Assembly: GCA_021635425.1 (NCBI GenBank)
Contig: JAJWOJ010000001.1
Span: forward strand, 1 to 41,711
From: Clostridiales bacterium
GTDB taxonomy: Bacteria > Bacillota > Clostridia > Christensenellales > Borkfalkiaceae
DNA: 41,711 nucleotides
Reading direction: 5' to 3'
In this document: positions 1 through 7,108 of the stretch, piece by piece
Layout: every line of letters starts with the position of its first letter
Numbering within the stretch: position 1 is the first letter of the stretch
The notes under the pieces: generated by a model
Told to the model about the DNA's origin: nothing
Databases searched by the model: none
The model's input: the letters and a program-made list of their open reading frames with translations, nothing else
Translations under genes and position numbers: made by a program

Positions 1-16
1 CAGTGAGATAACTTGT

Positions 17-77
17 ATCATCGTTAAATAAAATACGAGGAGAAACGATGATAAGAAAAATATTTTTTTCGTTATAA
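17..77 (+). other. Nine-codon ORF with its start inside a stem-loop
   Basis: A purine-rich Shine-Dalgarno-like stretch (GAGGAGA, 37-43) precedes an ATG at 48 that opens only nine codons before TAA at 75-77. A perfect 9-bp inverted repeat (17-25 with 44-52) would put the SD in the loop and the ATG in the stem. It could be a leader peptide, the decayed start of a lost gene, or chance. The terminator at 111-155 follows closely. No function can be assigned. Confidence 0.2.
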
Positions 78-110
78 ATAAGTTCGGATACTCTGAAAAT
101 TGAGCCGCCA

Positions 111-155
111 AAAAAACGGGACGGACGAGCAAAACGCTCGTCCGTCCCGTTTTTT
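111..155. terminator. Strong bidirectional intrinsic terminator
   Basis: A perfect GC-rich stem (117-130 with 136-149, loop AAAAC) is flanked by six A on the left and six T on the right, so it reads as a rho-independent terminator on both strands. It can stop transcription entering from the left and the minus-strand araC-1 transcript that ends at 335. The distance from araC-1 (about 180 nt) is long, with the tandem repeat in between. Confidence 0.9.
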
Positions 156-170
156 GGTTGTCATCAGAGA

Positions 171-254
171 ATTAAACAGGGAGCGGCAACCCCTGAGGGG
201 TACAAAAGAAAAATTAAATAGAGGGCGGCAACCCTGAGGGTTACAAAAGAAAAA
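171..254. repeat. Two tandem 42-nt imperfect repeats
   Basis: Units 171-212 and 213-254 are both 42 nt and differ by a few substitutions plus a compensating one-base indel. Each carries the core GCGGCAACCC, then TGA, then the complementary GGG, forming a small hairpin, and ends in ACAAAAGAAAA. The second hairpin (AACCC-TGA-GGGTT) is perfect. With only two units and no spacer structure this is not CRISPR. It resembles a small dispersed intergenic repeat. The rest of 1-334 outside this, the terminator and the short ORF shows nothing I recognise. Confidence 0.75.
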
Positions 255-334
255 ATAAATAACGGGCTATAAGTTGATTATCGGCGGTTTTTGCTCGTCA
301 TCGGCTTATTTTTCGCTTATTCGGTTTTTTTCGA

Positions 335-1180
335 TCAGCCCTTTTTTGCTTTGTCCTTTATTTTCGCTTTCGCCATCGAACCGAGCGTCTTGCGGTATGC
401 TCCCGGGGTCATGTGCGTAAATTTCGCGAAACTGCGGTTGAAATACGCGTCGTCTATATATCCGACTTCTTCGGCTATTTCTTTTATCGGTTTGTCGGTT
501 GCGACGAGTAACGTTGCGGCGGTCATCATCCTTTTTTCCTGAACGTATTGTTTTGGCGATTTTCCGAACTGTTTCGTGAAGAGATTTGAAAAATAAATTT
601 TACTTAAAAAAACGAGTTTGCAAAGTTCGTCGTTTTCTATTTTTCCCGAAAGATTATCGTCTATATATTGAAGTACCGGCATGAAACGCGCTTTTTCTTT
701 TGATTCGGCAGCGTGTTCGCTTCCGATAAAGAATTTTGCGAAAAGATAGCTTAAAAGCCCCGTGGCGGCGGCGTTTTTAGCCGTTGCTTCGGGGTGAGAG
801 CCTTCGGAATATCCGAGAATTTTTTTAAAAATCGGCACGTCGGCTTCCTCGGCGGGATAAGAAAACACTTTTTCCGCCGTTTCGAGATAGCGGGCAAGCC
901 CTCTTCCCACGGTGAAGTGTATCCATATATGGTCGAGAGTTTCCGTTATAAGTTTTACGCTTTTTATCGAAAATGCGGGGATAAAATAGATATTTCCTTT
1001 TTTAAGGCGCATGCTTTTATCCGAGAGAATAATATCCGCTTCGCCGTCCGCTATATAGTACACCCTATAGTACGGGAAAAACCCGACGAACTCGTTCCAG
1101 GTGGAATTGACCACCGCGCGCCCCGTTTCGGTTATTTCCGTTTGAAAAAATATGCTTTTGTCGATAATATTTTCGCTCAT
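335..1180 (-). CDS. AraC family transcriptional regulator (araC-1)
   Basis: This 281-residue protein has the usual AraC/XylS layout. The N-terminal half (about 25-110) looks like a cupin sugar-sensing domain (YYRVYYIADGEADI, then KKGNIYFIPAF). The C-terminal ~100 residues are the double helix-turn-helix DNA-binding domain, with the second helix-turn-helix around IKEIAEEVGYIDDAYFNRSF followed by THMTPGAYRK. It should bind an effector sugar and activate the divergent block 1 genes. The C terminus is very Lys-rich. The ATG at 1180 has no Shine-Dalgarno, and a near-consensus promoter ends only 6 nt upstream, so a leaderless transcript is predicted. There is no nearby alternative ATG. Family assignment is secure; the ligand is unknown. 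Confidence 0.93.
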   Translation of the reverse strand: MSENIIDKSIFFQTEITETGRAVVNSTWNEFVGFFPYYRVYYIADGEADIILSDKSMRLKKGNIYFIPAFSIKSVKLITETLDHIWIHFTVGRGLARYLETAEKVFSYPAEEADVPIFKKILGYSEGSHPEATAKNAAATGLLSYLFAKFFIGSEHAAESKEKARFMPVLQYIDDNLSGKIENDELCKLVFLSKIYFSNLFTKQFGKSPKQYVQEKRMMTAATLLVATDKPIKEIAEEVGYIDDAYFNRSFAKFTHMTPGAYRKTLGSMAKAKIKDKAKKG

Positions 1181-1186
1181 ACGTGC

Positions 1187-1215
1187 ATTGTATCATAGCG
1201 GGGAACAATTGTCAA
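1187..1215 (-). promoter_or_regulatory. araC-1 promoter, sigma-70 type
   Basis: On the minus strand, TTGACA (1215-1210) is separated by exactly 17 nt from TACAAT (1192-1187), close to the vegetative consensus. Only six nt separate the -10 box from the ATG at 1180, so initiation about 7 nt after the -10 box would start at or next to the A of the ATG. The palindrome ACAATTGT (1205-1212) overlaps the -35 box. Confidence 0.8.
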
Positions 1216-1219
1216 ACGC

Positions 1220-1251
1220 GGCAATGTAAATTACCGATAAGGCAATGTAAA
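1220..1251. promoter_or_regulatory. Direct-repeat operator, 21-bp spacing, probable AraC site
   Basis: GGCAATGTAAA occurs at 1220-1230 and again at 1241-1251, a spacing of exactly 21 bp, or two helical turns. AraC-family proteins typically bind tandem half-sites in this arrangement. The pair lies 4 bp upstream of the araC-1 -35 box and about 90 bp upstream of the -35 box of the divergent gene. That suits autoregulation, with possible action at the divergent promoter from a distance. Binding by araC-1 itself is inferred from position. Confidence 0.65.
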
Positions 1252-1284
1252 CAGCTTGCATAAGTCTTGTCAAGCAGACCTAAG

Positions 1285-1326
1285 AAAATTGTAAAAAATA
1301 TGTAAATCTGTAAAAAGTACAATTTT
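1285..1326. promoter_or_regulatory. Inverted repeat with ACAATT-type arms
   Basis: AAAATTGTA (1285-1293) and TACAATTTT (1318-1326) are perfect inverted arms around a 24-nt A/T-rich centre containing TGTAAA at 1290, 1301 and 1309. The same hexamer recurs at 1205-1212 and in the pair 1365-1372 / 1382-1389. This suggests a second operator type in the divergent region, although A/T-rich composition makes chance similarity possible. Confidence 0.35.
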
Positions 1327-1342
1327 TTCTTTATAAATTGCA

Positions 1343-1371
1343 TTGCAATCTTTAAAATTGTGATTTACAAT
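1343..1371 (+). promoter_or_regulatory. Promoter of the block 1 genes
   Basis: TTGCAA (1343-1348), a 17-nt spacer, then TACAAT (1366-1371) gives an acceptable -35 and a good -10. The inverted repeat TTACAATT (1365-1372) / AATTGTAA (1382-1389) overlaps the -10 box and start site and could be an operator or a 5' hairpin. The predicted leader is about 55 nt and ends in a good Shine-Dalgarno (AAAGGAG) before the ATG at 1433, unlike the divergent araC-1. Confidence 0.55.
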
Positions 1372-1432
1372 TAAATCGCAAAATTGTAATAAGGGGCTGG
1401 AAAATCTAATAAGGGTAGGAAAGGAGAATAAA

Positions 1433-3286
1433 ATGAAAAAGATTTTTTGCATGATTCTGGCTTTCGCAGTCTCGCTGGGGTTTATGGCGGGTTTCGGCAG
1501 AACGTATGCGCGCGCGTCTGTCGACGCCGGCGGAACGATTGAAAATAAATTCGTTGCGGAAGCTCTTACGGTTCTTGAAATCGACAACGAAGCTTCGGTT
1601 AAGGAAGCGGACGAAGAAAATTTCGACGTTGCGATAATGAAATTCACCCTGACAGGCGAAATTGCGGATAGCGACGGAAACGCGATTGCGAACGCGGCGG
1701 AGCTTGCCGCTAAGCTTTCGGCAAAAGGCGTCGCGCTTGTTTATCGTATAGACAACTCCGTAATTCTCGAGGCGTTCAGAAGGTTTTACGAGGCGAGCGG
1801 GCTTAAAGACGTAGCGGTCGCTTCGTCGGCAAGTTCTGTTTTAATCGACGCCGCGGAAATTAAAAATCTTAACGCATACTATATAGCGGAAGACGTTTCG
1901 GACAGAACCGCGGCGGCAGGCGCGATAACTCAGGCAAACGCGTTCGGCGCGCAGACGATTATTTTAGAGGGCGAAACAAATTACGATACGGTGAGATATA
2001 TCCAGTCGAGACTCAAATCGGTGTGGGTGAAGACGGGAAGCGACAAAATCTCCGCGGCAAACGCTTTATCGCTCGGCGCATACGGAATAATTTCCTCTTC
2101 GGTTAAGAATCTTAACGAAGTCGTTTTGCAGATTTCGGGCGCGGTTAAGAGCGAAAACGGCTATATCCTGGGCAGAAGCCCTTATATAATAGCTCACAGA
2201 GGACTTACTACGGTTCACACCGAAAATACCGTGGGAGCAATCGTAGACGCGGCTCAAGCGGGAGCGAATCACGTTGAAATCGATATCAGAAAGACAAAAG
2301 ACGGGCAAATCGTTCTTCTTCACGACGACGATATCAGATACGCGATGAGAAACGCGGACGGCTCGGCGGCGAGCGGAGCCGTAAGCAATATGACTCTTGC
2401 GGAGCTTAAAGCTCTCAAAATGAGCGACATGACTTCCGAAATCGCCACGATAGACGAGATTTTCGAAGCCGCGCTTACAAAAGACGCCGAAAATCTTATT
2501 TTAATTATAGAAATTAAGGGGCAAGAACCGGAACTCGTAAGCCTTTTTGCTCAAAAAGTAAATCAATATAATATAGCGGACAGAATAGCGGTTATTTCTT
2601 TCTATCCCGCGCAGATTCTGCGCATGCGTTCCGAACTTCCCGAAGTTCCCACGTCCGTTCTGCTTTACACCGCGAGCGGAGCTAATGCGGTTGAGCAGGC
2701 TAAGGCCGTGAAGAGCGGCGTTGACATGCAGTTCAACGGCAAGGGCGGAATGAAAGCTTATTACGGCGAAGGCGGAACAAAGGAAGCTTACAATACGGCA
2801 TACGCTTACTTTGCAAAACGCGGTTTGTCCCTCTGGCTTTGGACTTATGAAGCGGACAGCATGAAAGAAGCCGTGAAAAACGGCGTTACGGGCATCACGA
2901 CCAACGACCCCGTAACTTACACGGCGGACGAAATCGAAGCGTTGACCCCGAGCGACGTTACGGAAGTTGACGAACTTCCCGCAAACGGAGCGGAAGTAAC
3001 TATAAAAGCAAAAACTTATAAAGGCAAAGAAAAGGACGTTAAGGCAAACGTAGTCGTTCTCGAAAGAAACGACCAAACGGTTAAAGCCGTTCTTTGTTAC
3101 GATTCGGGCGCGTTCGGGCTTTCGAGCAAGGTCGTAACCTTCAAAAAGATTGAGAAAACCGAATCGACCGGCGGAAACGGCGAAAAGAAAGGTTGCGGCG
3201 GCTCTGTCGGCGGCGTGGCGACGCTTTGCGGACTTGCGGCTATTGCGGCTGTAACGCTTATGAAAAAGCGCGAAGACCGAAAATAA
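1433..3286 (+). CDS. Secreted glycerophosphodiester phosphodiesterase with Cys-Gly-Gly C-terminal tail
   Basis: The 617-residue protein starts with a signal peptide (about 1-28, cleavage near YARA-S). Residues about 60-235 look like a decayed GDPD-type barrel (ANALSLGAYGIISSS resembles the end of such a fold). A complete GDPD domain follows from about 250 to 500: catalytic AHRG with His255 and Arg256, then ENT, EIDIRKTKDG, LLHDDD, and a final WLWTYE...GITTNDP. A short beta-rich domain covers about 515-575. The C terminus reads GEKKGCGGSVGG, a hydrophobic segment, then KKREDRK, shared with the 10066-14367 protein and resembling a sorting/anchoring tail. Likely function is hydrolysis of glycerophosphodiesters or glycerol-phosphate decorations at the cell surface. 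It is the first gene after araC-1 on the + strand and has a good SD. GDPD call strong; substrate unknown. Confidence 0.88.
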   Translation: MKKIFCMILAFAVSLGFMAGFGRTYARASVDAGGTIENKFVAEALTVLEIDNEASVKEADEENFDVAIMKFTLTGEIADSDGNAIANAAELAAKLSAKGVALVYRIDNSVILEAFRRFYEASGLKDVAVASSASSVLIDAAEIKNLNAYYIAEDVSDRTAAAGAITQANAFGAQTIILEGETNYDTVRYIQSRLKSVWVKTGSDKISAANALSLGAYGIISSSVKNLNEVVLQISGAVKSENGYILGRSPYIIAHRGLTTVHTENTVGAIVDAAQAGANHVEIDIRKTKDGQIVLLHDDDIRYAMRNADGSAASGAVSNMTLAELKALKMSDMTSEIATIDEIFEAALTKDAENLILIIEIKGQEPELVSLFAQKVNQYNIADRIAVISFYPAQILRMRSELPEVPTSVLLYTASGANAVEQAKAVKSGVDMQFNGKGGMKAYYGEGGTKEAYNTAYAYFAKRGLSLWLWTYEADSMKEAVKNGVTGITTNDPVTYTADEIEALTPSDVTEVDELPANGAEVTIKAKTYKGKEKDVKANVVVLERNDQTVKAVLCYDSGAFGLSSKVVTFKKIEKTESTGGNGEKKGCGGSVGGVATLCGLAAIAAVTLMKKREDRK

Positions 3287-3331
3287 CGGCAATAAGGCGG
3301 TAAATACTTAAAATCGCAGATAAAAACCGAA

Positions 3332-3370
3332 AAAAGCAGACTAGTCTGCTTTTGCTTGAAAAGCAAAAGC
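3332..3370 (+). promoter_or_regulatory. Two overlapping, mutually exclusive hairpins
   Basis: A perfect 22-nt palindrome centred on CTAG (3332-3353) ends in TTTT and looks like a weak intrinsic terminator. A second perfect hairpin (3348-3357 with 3361-3370, loop GAA) uses the last bases of the first as its left arm, so both cannot form at once. The element sits in the 3287-3401 gap between the GDPD and SGNH genes and could modulate read-through. No riboswitch class is recognised. Confidence 0.45.
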
Positions 3371-3407
3371 AAGGCTTTTATAAGAGAAAAATAACGGAGG
3401 AATGAAG

Positions 3408-4733
3408 ATGAAAATTTTAAAATCTTTACTGTGCATTGCCATGGCGGGAACCATGCTTGCGGTTGCGGCTTGTTCGGGCGGCGGATCCGATTCGACCTCT
3501 TCTGGCGGCGGCGAAAGCGCATCTCAAAGCGAAAAAGGAGAAATCGACATGAAGAAATTTCCGCTTTACGACAAGAATTACGAAAACCTCGCTTACGACG
3601 AGGACGATTACAAAAACGCGATGAGCGCGCCTTATTGGAAGGGTAACGTTATGCATAACGAATTATCTCTCCCCATTCTTTACGAAAACGGCGAGGTTTA
3701 CGCGAAATTATATTACGCTCCGACGAAAGTTTTCGCCGTTAAGGATCAGAAACTCGAAAAAACTTACGAAGAAGGCAAGGATTACGTTGTGGATAAAGAG
3801 AACAAAAAGCTCGTTATCCCGAAGGGGTCTTCTATTCCCGCCCTTTACGAAAAGGCGGACGAAGGCGAAAATCCGCCCGAAGGCTTCGCTTACACGACGG
3901 GCATGCCGAACAACATAGATCTTTACACGATATGGAACCTCGGAACGGGAAACTTCGTATACACCGAAAGCGCGTATTTCTACGGCAAATATCTTTCGGT
4001 TTCGTATGCGTACGACGTCGAAGAACTCGATACTTCGGTGTTTGCGAAATACGACGCCACGACGCTTACTGCCGTCAGGAACAAACTTAAAAACGGCGAG
4101 GAAATAAGCCTCGTCACTATAGGCGACAGCATTACGGAAGGATGTTCTTCTACGGGCGACAATCTTCACGTCGCGCCGAACACCCCATGCTATGCGAAAC
4201 AAATCAAAACCGAACTCGAAAGGGTTTACGGCGCGAAAGTTAAGCTTACCAACATAGGTAAGGGCGGAAGCGAAAGCAAATGGCCGCTTTCGGGCGAGGG
4301 AAGCGCCGCGCTCGGAAAAGCAAAAGAAGCCGCTCCCGACCTTTGCATAATCGCATACGGAATGAACGATTCTTCTTCGCAGGTTTCGCCTGTGGCTTAC
4401 GACGATAATATCCGTTCGATAATAAGAGAAATCAAAAACGTTTCGGAAAATTGCGAGTTTATCCTCGTAAACAGCTTTCCGTGCAATCCGTTGTACGAAA
4501 GAGACGCTACGCTTTTCGACGGATATCTTAAAAAACTCAACAAAATAGCGGCGGAAGACGAAGGCGGTCATATCGTCGTCGCGGATATGCAGAAAGTGGG
4601 TAAATATTACATGCAGACGAAGAAATACTGCGAAATTTCGTCCAGCAACGTAAATCACCCCAACGATTTCCTCCACAGAGTTTACGCGATGAATATCGTT
4701 TCGACTATCTGCGATTACAAAAATATCAAATAA
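3408..4733 (+). CDS. SGNH/GDSL-family esterase lipoprotein
   Basis: I place the start at ATG 3408 rather than the in-frame ATG 3402, because GGAGG (3396-3400) lies 7 nt from the former but only 1 nt from the latter. That gives 441 residues. A lipoprotein signal ends at Cys22 (AVAAC), followed by a Ser/Gly linker. A beta-rich N-terminal region (about 40-215) precedes the SGNH hydrolase domain: block I GDSIT with Ser241, block II NIGKGGS, block III YGMND, and block V HPND with His417. The usual catalytic Asp three residues before that His is Asn414. The likely role is removing acyl groups, for example acetyl, from glycans outside the membrane. It is the second gene of block 1, just upstream of the sugar importer. 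Confidence 0.85.
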   Translation: MKILKSLLCIAMAGTMLAVAACSGGGSDSTSSGGGESASQSEKGEIDMKKFPLYDKNYENLAYDEDDYKNAMSAPYWKGNVMHNELSLPILYENGEVYAKLYYAPTKVFAVKDQKLEKTYEEGKDYVVDKENKKLVIPKGSSIPALYEKADEGENPPEGFAYTTGMPNNIDLYTIWNLGTGNFVYTESAYFYGKYLSVSYAYDVEELDTSVFAKYDATTLTAVRNKLKNGEEISLVTIGDSITEGCSSTGDNLHVAPNTPCYAKQIKTELERVYGAKVKLTNIGKGGSESKWPLSGEGSAALGKAKEAAPDLCIIAYGMNDSSSQVSPVAYDDNIRSIIREIKNVSENCEFILVNSFPCNPLYERDATLFDGYLKKLNKIAAEDEGGHIVVADMQKVGKYYMQTKKYCEISSSNVNHPNDFLHRVYAMNIVSTICDYKNIK

Positions 4734-4770
4734 AAACTAAGGCTGTAATTTCAGTCAAGGGAGAAAAAAT

Positions 4771-6192
4771 ATGAAAAAATCATTCAAACTTTTATCGCTT
4801 ATATTGGCGATAGCTTGTTCTCTGGCGTTTGTCGGCTGCGGAAACAATAACGGCGGCAATAGCGGCAATAGCGGTAACGGCGGCAACAGCGGCAAGCCGT
4901 CCGACGGCGGAAAAGCGGCTTACACCGTAGATTTCGATCTTCCCGCAACGACCGAAACTTCCCTTAAGATATCTATCCCCGATAACGAGCCGGAAAAGAA
5001 GAAGATCAACGCGATGATCGAGGCTTTCAACGCGAAATACCCGAAAATCACGATAACCACTTCCACGTTTACCATCGACAGTTATGCCACGACCATTGCT
5101 CAGCAGGGTAAAGCGGGGCTTTTGGCGGATATCGTCTGGTGCAATTCCTCGAACTTCTTCGTTCCCGTTGCATACGGCTATGCGCTTAACCTTAACGATT
5201 ACGTCAAACAGGCAAAGGAAGCGGGCGCGTTCGATTATGAAAAGGATTTTACCGAAGCGTTCGGAAAAATGGGTAAGTCGGGCGGAAGCCTTTACGCAAT
5301 CGCTCGTTCTACCGATAGCGTAGTAACTTTCTACAATAAAGAAATTCTCAAAGCGGCGGGCGTTGACCTTTCCGTTTTCAAAAACGGTTGGACGTGGTCG
5401 GATTTTCTTTCCGTATGCGAACAGCTCAGACAGTATTACGATAAAAACGGACAGAAAAAAGCATATCCTATCGACGCGAATATCGGTTGGGAATCGGTCG
5501 GTTATCCTATAATCAAAGCTCTCGGCGGCGAAGTATTCAACGAAAAAGGCGAGTTCTGCCTTACCAAAGAAGTTTCGGATAAGGTTTACGCGTTTATTCG
5601 CGAACTCGTAGAGAAGAGATATATTCCTTCCGAAAACGATTCGGTAACGAGCTTCGAGTCGGGAACGGGCGCGATGCTTTTCCAGTCGGCTTCGCTCGAC
5701 GTTTATCAGTCCAAGGCTACTCACGCCGACAAGTTCGACGTGGTATCCTTCCCGCTCATCGGCGAAAATCCTCAGATCGGCTTCGGCTTTGCGGGATATT
5801 TCGTAAACGACGCGGTAAGAAACAACAGAAACAAACTCAATGCCGCGCTCGCGTTCATGACCTATCTCATGAGCTATGACGGACAGCAGGTTATGGCAGA
5901 GAAAGGCGGACTTAACCTTCCTTCTATCAGAAACGACCTTTCCGAAACCAATCCCGACGCTAAATGGTGCGTTCAGTATAAAGATAAATTCAACGTTGCC
6001 GCATATACTTACGGCGGTTCGTACAAAGTAGGCGTGGATTTCCTTCAGTACGTTAAACCCACGCTTGCAAACGCTGTAATCAAAGCTCTTAACGGCTACA
6101 CGGGCAGCTATTGCATTGATAAAGATAAAACTGCCGACAAGGCTTATAATCTCTTTAAAGCGGAAATAGAGGAAGTCCTGGAAGATGTATAA
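4771..6192 (+). CDS. Sugar ABC transporter substrate-binding lipoprotein (family 1)
   Basis: The 473-residue protein has a lipoprotein signal ending at Cys23 (FVGC) and a low-complexity Gly/Asn/Ser linker to about residue 50. The mature part has the two-lobed family 1 extracellular solute-binding pattern (EPEKKKINAMIEAFNAKYP, then LADIVWCNSSN, and later MTYLMSYDGQQVMAEKGG). It captures an oligosaccharide at the membrane and hands it to the two permeases encoded directly downstream; the first permease ORF overlaps its 3' end by 8 nt. SD GGGAG is well placed. No ATPase is encoded nearby, as is common in CUT1 systems that share one MsmK-type ATPase. Substrate unknown. Confidence 0.92.
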   Translation: MKKSFKLLSLILAIACSLAFVGCGNNNGGNSGNSGNGGNSGKPSDGGKAAYTVDFDLPATTETSLKISIPDNEPEKKKINAMIEAFNAKYPKITITTSTFTIDSYATTIAQQGKAGLLADIVWCNSSNFFVPVAYGYALNLNDYVKQAKEAGAFDYEKDFTEAFGKMGKSGGSLYAIARSTDSVVTFYNKEILKAAGVDLSVFKNGWTWSDFLSVCEQLRQYYDKNGQKKAYPIDANIGWESVGYPIIKALGGEVFNEKGEFCLTKEVSDKVYAFIRELVEKRYIPSENDSVTSFESGTGAMLFQSASLDVYQSKATHADKFDVVSFPLIGENPQIGFGFAGYFVNDAVRNNRNKLNAALAFMTYLMSYDGQQVMAEKGGLNLPSIRNDLSETNPDAKWCVQYKDKFNVAAYTYGGSYKVGVDFLQYVKPTLANAVIKALNGYTGSYCIDKDKTADKAYNLFKAEIEEVLEDV

Positions 6193-7105
6193 TAAAAAGT
6201 CGCTTTCTTTCGGGGAAAGGACGAAAAAATTCTGGCGCGACAATCGCGAGGGGTGGATGTTCGTCCTTCCCCTCGTAATCGGGCTTGCCGTGTTCACGGC
6301 TTATCCGATGTTTCAGTCGCTCGTATATTCGTTCCACCGTTATAAAGGTACGGATTACATTTTTAACGGCTGGACGAACTATAAGCACATACTGACGAAA
6401 AACAGAGATTTTTGGGGCGTTGTGGGAAACACTTGTTTCTATGCGTTCGTGAGCGTGCCGATAGTTCTCGTTTCGAGCTATCTCATCGCAACGCTCGTAA
6501 ATCAGAAAGTCAAAGGCGTGGGTATTTTCAGGGTGATTTACTATTTGCCTTGCGTAATCCCCGGCGTCGTCGGCGGGCTTTTGTGGAAGGATATCTTTTC
6601 GCAAAACGGTATTTTCAACCAGTTTCTTTCTCTTTTCGGCGCGCATTGCGATTTCTTCGAAAGCGGAAACAAATTCGTTGCGATACCTTCGATATTCCTC
6701 ATGAATATGTGGGGCATAGGCGGCGGAATGATATTGTGGCTTTCGGCGTTCAAATCGATCCCTGCGCAGCTTTACGAGGCGGCGGAAATCGACGGAGCGG
6801 GGAAAGTGAAATGTTTCTTCAACATAACTATTCCCATGTCTGCGCCGATGATATTCTTCAACGTGGTAACGATGCTTATCGGAACGCTTCAGTATAACGG
6901 AACGCTCACCTATGCGCCGAACGGCGGCGAAGGAAAGGACGGATCGCTGTTTATGTACGCCGTTCTCATTTACGAAAAGGCGTTTCAGGAACTCAGCTTC
7001 GGTTATGCTTCGGCTCTTGCGTGGTTGCTTCTTGTTTTCGTTCTTGCCCTCACGGGCTTGCTCTTCTTCCTCAGAAGATTTATGTACAGCGGGGAGGATA
7101 ACTAA
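6185..7105 (+). CDS. Sugar ABC transporter permease, MalF/UgpA/MsmF type
   Basis: This 306-residue inner-membrane protein has about six hydrophobic segments, starting near residue 22 (VLPLVIGLAVFTAY). The cytoplasmic EAA loop, which docks the shared ATPase, reads YEAAEIDGAGKVKCFFNITI. Its start lies 8 nt inside the binding-protein gene, with GAGGAAG upstream, so the two are probably translationally coupled. It pairs with the permease that begins 3 nt after its stop codon. Confidence 0.93.
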   Translation: MYNKKSLSFGERTKKFWRDNREGWMFVLPLVIGLAVFTAYPMFQSLVYSFHRYKGTDYIFNGWTNYKHILTKNRDFWGVVGNTCFYAFVSVPIVLVSSYLIATLVNQKVKGVGIFRVIYYLPCVIPGVVGGLLWKDIFSQNGIFNQFLSLFGAHCDFFESGNKFVAIPSIFLMNMWGIGGGMILWLSAFKSIPAQLYEAAEIDGAGKVKCFFNITIPMSAPMIFFNVVTMLIGTLQYNGTLTYAPNGGEGKDGSLFMYAVLIYEKAFQELSFGYASALAWLLLVFVLALTGLLFFLRRFMYSGEDN

Positions 7106-7108
7106 GCC

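Noticed and set aside
171..254. Possible CRISPR array
   Set aside because: Only two units, directly abutting with no unique spacers, and no cas genes in the window.
3402..3410. ATG 3402 as start of the SGNH esterase gene
   Set aside because: It is one base from the SD; ATG 3408 has proper 7-nt spacing and gives a normal lipoprotein signal.
4792..6297. Minus-strand open frame of 501 codons opposite the first binding-protein gene
   Set aside because: Antisense shadow of a clear binding-protein lipoprotein; Arg/Phe/Val-rich translation with no family features.
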